Source: Phoebastria nigripes (taxonomy: Eukaryota > Chordata > Aves > Procellariiformes > Diomedeidae). Taken from it: a DNA stretch of 64,000 nt. The position numbers and the translations under genes are program-made. Shown here piece after piece: positions 51,102 to 61,116 of this stretch. The stretch spans positions 862,095-926,094 of the forward strand of contig JAYKAV010002639.1 in NCBI GenBank assembly GCA_035582835.1, given 5' to 3'. Position 1 is the stretch's first letter. Every line of letters starts with the position of its first letter. The notes under the pieces were generated by a model. The model had not been told where the DNA came from and did not search any database. It saw only the letters and a list, made by a program, of their open reading frames with translations.

Positions 51102-51435
51102 CAGAGCCAAATCACTTTGATCCTTTAATTCTCTGATTATTTTTGTGTTCCTTGTTTCTCTGCCAATCATTAATCCATCTTGTTGTGAACAGACTATTAA
51201 AAAATTCAGGTTTTGCTCAGCATGGCAATGACGTATTATATGCTTAGCTTTTACATCCAAGAGGTTGAAGACTTCCTGATTCATTGTATGTGCCAATGAA
51301 CAAGTTTTTCCAATGCTTTGCAAAAGGAATAATCTTGCTGTGTCTGTTGTCATTGTTTCCCTTTTGACTATCATATACTCTTGAGTACCACTGTCAAACT
51401 GACTTCTGTCAGGATTAATTCCTCTGTGATTGTAT
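51102..51435 (-). CDS. Candidate internal exon (E2), unidentified minus-strand gene
   Basis: Minus-strand segment of 334 bases with an acceptor (CAGTGTTTCTGTTAAAG) and a donor-like CTG followed by GTGAGG. The register one base into a codon is open for 111 codons to the donor. It includes TARLFLLQSIGKTCSLAH and FNLLDVKAKHIIRHCHAEQ, which look like amphipathic helices, and a charged end (TKIIRELKDQSD). An in-frame TAA lies immediately upstream of the acceptor, which fits an exon edge. It ends on a codon boundary. No domain is recognised. Frames of this length also arise by chance in the window, so composition and splice sites are the only support. Confidence 0.4.
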
Positions 51436-52662
51436 CTTTAACAGAAACACTGACTCTTAAAAACCTCTGTTATGATAACAATAAACCTGAGAGCTGATCC
51501 TCTTAGTGTAAACTGGCAAACCTAAGGAGCTGCTCCTTAAACTTGCGTTGTTCGGAACACCATATGTTTCAGACACGTCCTGGCAGGGCTGTGCAGTTCT
51601 GATAAGTTTTCAGCTCTACACTAGATATTTAACCCTCTATTCTCCCCCAGTCATCGGTTCGACCTCTTTCCTTCTATTGCTTCTGTATTGCTCCCCTCCG
51701 ACAACCTTCTTCTCAGCCTCTCACTGTCCTATATTTCCTTTTTCTCTTTCAGAAAATTCAGAAATTTCTTTCAGGAAATTCCCTATTTTCCATACTCCTT
51801 TCTAACTCCTTTCTCAAACACTGTTTCCATTCCAGCTGTTCCCCTGATCTCTAAAATCATGTGATTTACCACCTACAACAAACGCACCGGCTTCCTCTTC
51901 TGCAGCTGGTTACCTTCCAGCTTGGCTTCCAATATTTCTGCTCTACTGAAGCTACTCTCACTGCAGTCTCCAGGTCCCTTTCCAAAGCCTTTCTTAATAA
52001 TTTTCCTCTTTACCTCCTCTTTTGTTTTAGATACGAACCAACATTTTAGTCTTTACTTAAATTTTATTCTGAAGCACATTTGAAATGAGGCACTTTCCTA
52101 CCTACATCCTTCCATGACTTCTTCGGCAGTCCTCAAGGAGGTACAGTAATTTCCCTGAGAAGATTCCCAAGGTTCCTAAACTAGTGATTTATAAACACCT
52201 CTTAAAGATCCACTTCATGATTAGTCATCTGAATCAGACCTTCAAGGACTATGAACTGTCCCTTTTTAGAGATGCAAGAAGCATACAGCATATANTAGGA
52301 ATTTTTGCAAATAAATATTTTTTCATGAATTTGTTATGAATTACCAGTTTCCACAAGGTAATTCCTATAGTGTGGAAACATTTCCCATACAAGAAGCATT
52401 TTTAAAAATTTGTCTTCCTAGATGAGGAAGTCTAGACATGAGGAGGATTTTTTTCATCTCTTTGTATATTAAGAAAGAGAAACAAAAATATCATAGCTGA
52501 CTGGAGAGTCCCTGTTTGCTAATCAGACTGCAAAAAACATAAGAAAGGCATGCTGTTATGAAAATCAAGTTACAATAGTGAAAAAATAAATGAAGTATAG
52601 CCTAAAAGAAGAAATACAATGCCTTTGACAGAGCTCAGACTTTTAGGAAACAGAATGTTTGT
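51436..52662. other. Unassigned sequence
   Basis: Pyrimidine-rich on the plus strand at 51640-51830. No gene or recognised repeat. Confidence 0.4.
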
Positions 52663-52783
52663 ATTAGGAAGAAAATTGCAGCAAGACTCTGGTTAATTCC
52701 TGAAACAGAGATGAATTGAACACAAATTCTAACGTCAAAGAAAGAGAGAATAAAGAGACCATGGAAAAATTTGCCAGCTTGAG
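52663..52783 (+). repeat. Left copy of a ~120-bp direct repeat flanking the LTR block
   Basis: Starts ATTAGGAAGAAAATTGCAGC and ends GCCAGCTTGAG, directly touching the LTR start at 52784. It matches 53667-53786 with about nine differences and a one-base gap. Confidence 0.85.
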
Positions 52784-53377
52784 TGTGCTGGTTTTGGCTG
52801 GGATAGAGTTAATTTTCTTCATAGTAGCTAGTATGGGTCTATGTTTTGGATTTGTGCTGAAAACAGGGTTGATAACACAGGGATGTTTTCGTTACTGCTG
52901 AGCAGTGCTTACACAGAGTCAAGGCCTTTTCTGCTTCTCACACCACCCCACCAGCGAGTAGGCTGGGGGTGCACAAGAAGCTGGGAGGGGACACAGCTGG
53001 GACAGCTGACCCCANCTGACCAAAGGGATATTCCATACCATATGACATCAGGCTCAGCAGATAAAGCTGGGGGAAGAAGAAGGAAGGGGGGACGTTTAGA
53101 GTGATGGCGTTTGTCTTCCCAAGTAACCGTTACGCATGATGGAGCCCTGCTTTCCTGGAGATGGCTGAACACCTGCCTGCCAATGGGAAGCAGTGAATGA
53201 ATTCCTTGTTTTGCTTTGCTTGCGTGCATGGCTTTTGCTTTACCTATTAAACTGTCTTTCTCTCAACCCATGAGTTTTCTCACTTTTTCTCTTCTGATTC
53301 TCTTCCCCATCCCACCACGGGGGAGTGAGCGACCAGGTGTGTGGTGCTCAGTTGCGGGCTGGAGTTAAACCACTACA
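52784..53377 (+). mobile_element. Endogenous retroviral LTR, plus strand
   Basis: The 594-base unit has TG...CA ends (TGTGCTGGTTTTGGCTGG ... GTTAAACCACTACA). A degraded TATA-like AGATAAAG lies near 53059 and an ATTAAA-type signal near 53247-53255. It is related, in the opposite orientation, to the LTRs at 38265 and 60567 and to the fragment at 9176, and resembles bird ERVL-type LTRs. No short target duplication flanks it: the bases are TTGAG on the left and GATGA on the right. The left boundary coincides exactly with the end of the ~120-bp direct repeat. Confidence 0.85.
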
Positions 53378-53666
53378 GATGAAGTCAAGTGCACGCGACC
53401 CATGTGGCAGAAGTTTGTACAGAGTGCACCATCGTCGTATGCCAACTCAGTGGCAGTAATGACCCGGAAAGACGGAGAGGGATGAACGCCTTACCCACAG
53501 CTACAGTCCCTTCCGAAGTAAACCTGCTCCAACATGGCCTTACCCATGGCTGCTGTCCCTCCAGGGGAGTACGTGCTCTGTCAAGGGCTTATCCGTGGCC
53601 ACACGCTTTGAGGTGCTCCAGCATGACCTCATGCACAGCCACTGATGCTTCAGGGTACACCTCGGA
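53378..53666 (+). mobile_element. Fragment following the LTR, with short tandem-like units
   Basis: Begins right after the LTR end and stops where the second ~120-bp repeat starts. The first half is GC-rich and unidentified. The second half (about 53520-53660) contains CTGCTCCAACATGGCC-type units related to the tandem array at 8138-8548. No retroviral protein motif is visible. It may be leader sequence of the same element or an adjacent repeat carried with it. Confidence 0.5.
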
Positions 53667-53786
53667 ATTAGGAAGAAAATCGCAGCAAGACTGTGATTAA
53701 TTCCTGAAACAGAGATGAATTGAACACAAATTCTAACNTCAAAGGAAGAGAGAATAAAGAGACCACGAAACATTTGTCAGCTTGAG
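53667..53786 (+). repeat. Right copy of the ~120-bp direct repeat
   Basis: Matches 52663-52783, beginning ATTAGGAAGAAAATCGCAGC and ending GTCAGCTTGAG, after which single-copy sequence resumes. Divergence of roughly 7 percent implies the duplication is not recent. Confidence 0.85.
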
Positions 53787-54835
53787 GAAACAAAAGTTCT
53801 GTGCAACTAAAAGTGCAGATGCAAATATGAGTCGGTTGGTATGAGAATCCAGCAGTGGGGATTTTCGTTATAATGCTGCAATACAAATGATCACGTAGAG
53901 AGGATCTGGAAACATAGCAAGGAAATTACTGTATTTTTTATGTATTAAAGAAATTATTCTTATGTATTAAGGAAATTTTTATGGATTAAAGAAATCATTT
54001 CAGACATGATGCTGCAGACATATTACTAGATTAGTCCAGTAAAAACTGTTCATACAAAATGGCTTGCTATAGAAAAGGTGCATCTCTAGCCTCTCTGTAT
54101 GTTAATCTTTGTACAACTGCTGCTCCACCTTTTGTGTACAGGTAACAGAAAATATCTTGATTGGGAAAGGAGGGTGGAAGGTTCTAGTTCAGCAGTAGGC
54201 ATTATTTTAAATTACTGTTTCAGTATTTATGATACAGCCTGAAAGAAAATCAAACACAGACTGGAGTCTGCCATGGGTCTCTGTCCCCTTTAACTCAAAA
54301 TAAAATAAAGAATGCCTGATAAAAAGATTTACAGTCATTCAAGGTATTTATCAAAACCTGGACAGCCTGACATTTTCTTTTTCAATACTTCTTTTTACTG
54401 ACAGTGCTAATTACAAAAATGTACTTACAGAAAAAATCCTTGGCCAGATGCTGATCTCAGGTAGCCAAGCATAAATCTGGAGTAATCTGATTGCTCTTGA
54501 GAGCATAACTCCAGATTTACACTCATATACCTAACAGTTCAATCTGGCCCCAAGCTTTAGTAACTAGTAAACCCCTTCTGTTCAGGTTTTTTCCTATTGC
54601 CCTTATAATCTGGTGTATGAAGTCCAAAAATATGGAAGTTGTTTTGATNTTTTAGATGATGATCTATGTTATTATTGAATGCACTGAAAAAGGACACTTA
54701 CCGTAGGAAGAAAACAAAAACTTCTGTAAGTCAGAGATTTTATTGTTACACTTGTCTTTTCTGCAAAATGAAGTCTTCAAGAAGAACATAAGAAGAGCTA
54801 GTAAAAACTGCAAATATTTTTTTCTTAAGGTTAAC
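53787..54835. other. Unassigned sequence
   Basis: AT-rich. No gene or recognised repeat other than the possible extension of the exon that starts at 55035. Confidence 0.4.
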
Positions 54836-55035
54836 ATTTGTGGAATATGTTTGTCATCTTCTGTTTCAAAGAGGATTTTGTTAGCTTGGTATTTTAAACC
54901 AAAACATTGACTCCGAAATGACTGTCCAAACACTGGAAATTCTCTGTGCCGGGGAGGTAGGAGTCTGATTGTGAGCTCTGTTCCTTTACAGACAGACTCA
55001 TCCTGAATGTGTAGCCAGCATCCAGCTTGTTGTGC
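54836..55035 (-). CDS. Candidate internal exon (E1), unidentified minus-strand gene
   Basis: On the minus strand an acceptor (TATTTGTATTCTGGTGGCAG) opens a frame starting AQQAGCWLHIQDESV and continuing through ELTIRLLPPRHREFPVFG and KYQANKILFETEDDKHIP. After 66 codons plus two bases there is a weak donor-like GTTAAC at 54834-54835; using it, the phase matches the start of E2 at 51435. The same frame stays open to a much better donor (ACG then GTAAGTG) at 54701, which would make the exon 54702-55035 but gives an end phase that does not fit E2 directly. The later part (after 54836) is F/L/K-rich like translated intron. No domain is recognised. Confidence 0.38.
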
Positions 55036-56722
55036 CTGCCACCAGAATACAAATAACAGATAAACATGGCAGAAATTGTATAGGGAGAGATTCTTTAACA
55101 CTGAGTGATTCCTCCAGAACTCATTATTTTAATAATGAACACAGCCCATCCATGACAGGCAAAAGACTGAATTTTTATGCAAATATATTCATCAGTTCTG
55201 GAACCACTCTAGCCCTAAAAATCAAATTAACAATATCCATTAAGAGACATAATACATTTGCAGACACCAAAAAAGGGAGGAGGTGCTTTCTTCTTGGTAG
55301 CTGAGAAGGTTAAAAATATAGTTTATGGTTGACAATGTCCTTCTATAAGCAAGAACAATACCATAGCAACAGTTGCTATTGTTTAGGTATAATGTTGAAG
55401 TTTGAGTACAAAAAGTACTGGATGAATGTGAAAAATAAAATATTGAACAATTTAAGAAATAGCAGTATTATACATCTAACATCATTCATCATTGATTAAG
55501 CTCTAAAAATGTGTGGACAGAGACACTGAAACATTACATTTATGTTTTTAAAGATACATCAGCTGCAAAAACTATGAATCCTGATAGAAGCATTGTAGTG
55601 AATCGCATTAATTATGCAAGGTTATAAAGTAAGTTTGACTCTTTCATAAGTGCCCCTGCAGGACCTACCTGCTATGAAGAGAAAGTCTGAATGACTCCAG
55701 TGAATAGGGATGTGAAAAGAAAACTTGCTATTTGTCAGCTTATCCCAGGGGTCTGGAGAATGTATTTCCACATCTTTTTAATAAAAGATACTCAGGCAGA
55801 ACTGCAGCACTTAAACAAATACCCTGACTTGTAGCTAGGAAAGGATAATAATGTCTATTTTTAGTCTGAGTTGAGGTTTATACAAACACAACAGCCACAT
55901 AGCTACAACACAAACAAGGGGACGTGCTACCTTCTTTGGAGACCTTGGCAGATGGACGCACGGAGGAAACAGGTAACTGTGCCCCTGCTTCACTGTGCAA
56001 TTCTACCAGCATCAACTGTCCATTCTTGTCATCCATTCATTTCTCAAAAAGGACTTTTTCTTTTATCCCTCTCCTTCTGGTTTTATGTCTGGCTGAAGCC
56101 AGTCTAAGACAGCAAATCTGCCAAAAGGCTCTAGGAATTATGCCGCCGTGGAGTAGACAAGACCGGCAAACCAACATGGAACTAGCCCAGAGAAAAAAGA
56201 AAAAAAAAAANCAAAACCAAAACCCACCTGTTTTTTTCTCAGACCAATGAGTCAGTCATATTCAAACTACTTTTGTGGGATGACTAATGTCAGAGCAAGA
56301 CATGGGGTAGGAACACCACGCCAGGACTAGGGGAGGATAAGACTGCTTGTTCAGCCTCAGTGCAGCCTTATGTCAGCTTAAGCTGCTCAGCCCAGGAAGC
56401 TCAAGCTGCTTCATCCTTGCAGACCCTTTAGGAAAATTGAGCTCAACTGCCATGTCCAAGTGTTATGAAAATCATTTTTCTGTGTATAATCTAATACCTC
56501 ATGAACTGACATGTCCCTTTAGGAAACCACATCAGCCATCCCATTGCTTCGTTCTTGTCCTTCAGGTAGATGAAAATAAAACTTCTCTTCTGTAGCAGCG
56601 GCAAGAGAATGCACATTGCATTTTGCTGTGAGACCGGAGCAGCTCTTTTGGTTAGAGAGCATCTTTTTTTACAAAGCAGATTTTTTACATGAAAAAAAAA
56701 AAACAAACAACAACATTTTACA
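55036..56722. other. Unassigned sequence
   Basis: No recognised transposon. An A-rich tract (about 56691-56715) immediately precedes the CR1 insertion. Short plus-strand frames at 55871-56595 have no support. Confidence 0.4.
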
Positions 56723-57970
56723 GGCCAGTCAGTCTCACCTCTGTGCCTGGGAAGATCATGGAACAGATCCTCCTGGAAGCTATGCTGCTAAGGCACATGG
56801 AGGACAGGGAGGTGATTTGAGACAGCCAGCATGGCTTCACCAAGGGCAAGTCCTGCCTGACCAACCTAGTGGNCTTCTATGATGGAGTGACTACATCAGT
56901 GAACATGGGAAGGGCTACAGATGTCGTCTATNTGGACCTATGTAAGGCCTTTGACATGGTCCCCCACAACATCCTTCTCTCTAAACTGGAGAGACATGGA
57001 TTTGATGGGTGGACTGTCCGGTGGATGAGNAATTGCTTAGATGGTCACATCCAGAGGGTAGTGGTCAACGGCTCAATGTCCAGATGGAGATCAGTGACAA
57101 GTGGCATCCCGCAGGCATCCGTACTGGGACCGGTAGTGTTTAATATCTTCATCAATGACATGGACAGTGGGACCGAGTGCACCCTCAGCAAGTTTGCAGA
57201 TGACACCAAGCTGAGNGGTGCGGTTGAGACGCCTGAGGGATGGGATGCCATCCAGAGGGACCTGGACAAGCTGGAGAAGTGGGCCTGTGTGAACCTCATG
57301 AGNTTCAACAAGGCCAAGTGCAAGGTCCTGCACCTGGGTCGGGGCAGACCCCAGTATCAATACAGGCTGGGGGATGAAGGGATTGAGAGCAGCCCTGCCG
57401 AGAAGGACTTGGGGGTCCTGGTGGATGAAAAGCTGGACATGAGCCGACAATGTGCGCTCGCAGCCCAGAAGGCCAACCGTATCCTGGGCTGCATCACAAG
57501 AAGCGTGGCCAGCAGGTCGAGGGAGGGGATTCTGCCCCTCTGCTCTGGTGAGACCCCACGTGGAGTACTGCGTCCAGCGCTGGAGCCCTCAACACAAGAA
57601 AGACATGGACCTGTTGGAGCGGGTCCAGAGGAGGGCCACGAAAGTGATCAGGGGGGTGGAACACCTCTCCTATGAAGAAAGGCTGAGAGAGTTGGGGTTG
57701 TTGAGCCTGGAGAAGAGAAGGCTTCAGGGAGACCTTATTGCAGCCTTTCAGTACTTAAAGGGGGCTTATAAAAAAGATGGGGACAGACTTTCTAACAGGG
57801 CAACAGGACAAGGGGGAATGGTTTTAAACTAAAAGAGGGTAGATTTAGACTAGATATAAGGAAGACATTTTTGACGCTAAGGGTGGTGAAACANTGGACC
57901 AGGTTGCCCAGAGAGGTGGTAGATGCCCCATCCCTGGAAGCATTCAAGGTCAGGTTGGACGGGGCTCTGA
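56723..57970 (+). pseudogene. CR1 ORF2 pseudogene (reverse transcriptase half)
   Basis: Carries the reverse transcriptase blocks [14 protein letters not shown] (about 56829-56870), [12 protein letters not shown] and, at 57193-57204, the catalytic FADD. It then continues with [14 protein letters not shown] and, after a frame change, [20 protein letters not shown] at 56818-56820 stands where the other copy has an Arg codon, and a 5-base deletion near 57541 (relative to the 35.6-kb copy) shifts the frame. A 9-base deletion near 57800 follows. The longest continuous frame is about 268 codons (56869-57675). No promoter or 5' half is present, so it is dead. Confidence 0.9.
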
Positions 57971-58072
57971 GCAACCTGATCTAGTTGAAGATGTCCCTGC
58001 TGATTGCAGGGGGGTTGGACTAGATGACCTTTAAAGGTCCCTTCCAAACTATTCTGTGATTCTATGATTCTA
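56723..58072 (+). mobile_element. CR1 LINE, young, 5'-truncated
   Basis: Starts inside ORF2 at the reverse transcriptase (GGCCAGTCAGTCTCACCTCT) and runs to the CR1 3' end with three octamer units (ATTCTGTGATTCTATGATTC). It is nearly identical to the copy at 35600-39127, lies in the same orientation, and lacks that copy's LTR insertion. An A-rich tract sits just before the 5' truncation point. Confidence 0.95.
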
Positions 58073-58926
58073 TTTTCAGAATAGCTAGGCTAGTTGCAAA
58101 TTTGGGTTGAATTTCACATCAGCTGTTTATAAATGTCCAAATAATTAACTTTAAAATATCCAAAGTTATTTGTTTCCCAATATTCCAGATGTTTTATTTG
58201 GTAAAACGTAGGGGGGAAAAAAAAGGCAAAAAAAGCTAAGGAAACAAAAATATATTTACCCAAATTATAGGAGGCAGATGCAATTTTTTCTTTTTTCTGC
58301 AAGGATCTGAAGCCATGTCTCCTCAAAAATGACCTAGCTACAACATTGTAAGGTATTCTGGAGAGGTTTGTTCACAGTCTCTCCCACTGATTCTGTTCCG
58401 TTTTGCATGGACTACTTAAATATTCATTAAGCCAGTGAGAAGGAAAATGACTCAGTATTAAAGCACTTTCCTGGAAGGTGACAAATCTTGGCTCAAATCC
58501 ATGTTTTGATTCAGAGCAGAAGTTAGAATCAAGGTTTTTCTTTTCTCAGAAATGTATCCTAACCAAGTTCTATTTACTCTTTTTTTATTGTCTTAGAGAA
58601 CATTTGGCCTCTGCAAGGTGGAAGAAGGTCAGCGAAAGGTGTTGCACACACAATACAGGATAACGTGGTAGTTAAGTCATCCTGGAAGGTGCAAATTTAA
58701 ATCTCCACAGGGAGGGGCTGGTGTGAACATGAAATGAAATGGACAAATTCATCAGCTAGAGGGCATGCAACCACAGTGCAACTAGCCTTTCATCTGTCAC
58801 ATTTTCAATTTTGCAATTATACCTACATACACTGTTTTGAGCCTTATGTCAGAGTTCAGCTCTACAGCAGAAAACAGTAAGTATTGTTCTGATGGCAGGT
58901 AGGAAAAAAAGAGGACAGGTTGTTAC

Positions 58927-58995
58927 ACTGTAGCTTGAGTCTCCTGTGCCACAAGAAATCTTAGACTTAAATTTTATGTCACAGTGTTTGGATTT
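58927..58995 (-). CDS. Candidate internal exon (E0), unidentified minus-strand gene
   Basis: An excellent minus-strand acceptor (TTCTACCACTCATTTCCCCAG) precedes 23 open codons reading KSKHCDIKFKSKISC and on to GTGDSSYS. The donor is only fair (AGT then GTAACA). Both ends lie on codon boundaries, so it is phase-compatible with E1 at 55035. Very short, and no domain is recognised. Confidence 0.22.
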
Positions 58996-59294
58996 CTGGG
59001 GAAATGAGTGGTAGAAGCAGTCTGCAGAAAAGGCCCCCTTTCGCTTCAAGCCCTATCAAGTGGTAAAATTGTTAATACACTACATTTATGTTAACCTATG
59101 GTAAATGTTAATACAGTAGTGCTGTTAAAAACTGACTCTGTCTGCCATCAGCAACTGTGATGGCAAAACCGAGAGACCACTCCAGGACATGTATGTTAGT
59201 CAGAGGCTATTGAAGGATAAAAGAGAAGATTACTTGCCATGGCTACTGGATCCCTGAAAGCTAAAGGAATACTTTAGAAAAAAAGATACCAGTA

Positions 59295-59346
59295 TTTCAG
59301 TTTGCATAGGAAAAGAGAACTTTCAGTTTGCATAGGAAAAGAGAAC
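59295..59346. repeat. Perfect 26-bp tandem duplication
   Basis: Two identical units of TTTCAGTTTGCATAGG + AAAAGAGAAC lie head to tail. Their identity suggests a recent replication-slippage event. Confidence 0.85.
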
Positions 59347-60566
59347 TTCTGTTTTTCCTTCAGTATCTTCCTTCAGGAGAAAGATAAAACTAGAAGGATA
59401 TCTTGAACAAGAGTACATTATTTTAGATGTTTATATTCTGAAACATCAATTATTTCATTTGTTTAAATTGCAATTAGTACAGTTTGGTTACTATTTTAAA
59501 TGTCCCAGAAAATCCTGACTGAAAATTAATTTAAGATCCGTTAGAAACTTAAAAAAAAAAAAGCCACAAAAAACTCCCAGGGCATTACTCTTTGAAACAG
59601 TATGTATTTATCTGGAGGAACAGTAAGTCACGTTTCATGGCATTCAGCCTGAAACACCAGGTTACAGCACAAGACCTGAGAGTAAGAAGCTTTACGTTCT
59701 TCCCCTTGCCTCAGTGCATAAACTTGAAAGGCAAGCAGTCACCTGATGTCACCAGAAGGCACACCACAGGCCTGGCCTGGCCTCAGAGAAGAAGGGAAAG
59801 TGAGGTCAGTCATGCAGAAAACAGCAAACACGACCAGATCTGCACCGCCCCGAGGGGACTCTGCCCCTGCACAAACTCAGAGGCACCCATCCCAGCCAGG
59901 TAGCACAGCCTCCCCGCTGGCCTGCCATTCCCAGTGACCTCCCAACCTCCACCCACCAGCGCCAGAACATTTTCTGAGCCCTTCAAAACCTCGTAGGAGA
60001 TCCGTGACTTGAGACTTCTGCTTAAGACTACGTACCGATTGCTCCAGGGTCTTTACAATGAGAACCAACAGGAGGAAGGACAGCAGTTAGACTGGTTTCT
60101 GAATCTGTGTATATGTAAAAGAAAACCTTTGCCTTTCATTAGTGTAGAAAGCTTTCCTTTCCTTGCTAATTTTTTTACACTTGCTGTTTTTAACCTGGCA
60201 GTAGTTTTTAGGTTTTTTGGTTCTCTTTGCAAGAAAACAAAAGGAAGGATTTTTCTATCATGCATTTTAACATCTTTTTTGATATGTTCAAGAATAGCAT
60301 CTCTGGAATGTAAGACTTGAATTCTCCCTCTCACATATTTCCTTTGAAGAAAAAGTATACTCAGACCTCTCTGTAAATTGGCATTGTATTTACCATATTA
60401 ATGACATATGATAAAAAGATTCATTATTAAAAGTAACTGCTGACTCCCATCAGTTGTAAGTTCAGAAACAGCAGATCTGATGAAATCTTCCTTCTATGTA
60501 TTGCACATAAGCAACAGTATAATACCCATAGACAGGCTGATTCTACATTGTCCATGCAATGAGCCC

Positions 60567-61116
60567 TGTTGTGGTTTAACCCTGGCCAGCAACTAAACAC
60601 CACGCAGCGGCTCGCTCACCCCCTGCCTCTGGTAGGATGGGGGAGAGAATCGGGAGGGCAGGAGTAGGAAAACTCACGGGTTGAGATAAAAACAGCTTAA
60701 TAATTGAAATAAAACAAAGTAGAACAGTAATAATAACAGTGATAACAACAACAATAATAGAATATACAAAGCAGGTGATGCACAATGCAACTGCTCACCA
60801 CCCGCCGACCGACGCGTAGCCCGATACGTGAGAGCCTGTCCTGTGATGCCAGAGCCCCCCCCACCACACACTTAGTTTTCTACTGAGCATGACATCACAT
60901 GGTATGGAATACCCCATTGGCCAGCTGGGCCAACTGCCCTGGCTATGCTCCGCCCCTCCCCCCCACACCGCCAGCTTTCCATGCAAGCACCACCCAGCAA
61001 CACACAAAACATCAATGGGCCATCAACGCTCCTATTATACCAAACCCAAAACACTGCACACCCTGCCCCCAGCTACTGGGAAGGAAGTTAACTCTGTCCC
61101 AGCCAGAACCAGGACA
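60567..61116 (-). mobile_element. Solo LTR of an endogenous retrovirus, antisense
   Basis: A 550-base relative of the LTR at 38265-38852, in the same orientation, with TG...CA ends (TGTTGTGGTTTAACCC ... GAACCAGGACA). The TATA position is changed to TAGAAAAC on the minus strand (about 60875-60882). Flanking bases (AGCCC and GTCCA) do not form a clean 5-base duplication, so the insertion is older or was altered after integration. Internal short deletions relative to the 38-kb copy account for the length difference. No internal retroviral sequence is present. Confidence 0.88.

Larger units (their letters stand above)
58073..60566. other. Unassigned sequence
   Basis: Holds the candidate exon at 58927-58995 and the small tandem duplication at 59295-59346. 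The GC-rich stretch at 59740-59960 has open frames on both strands without support. Confidence 0.4.
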
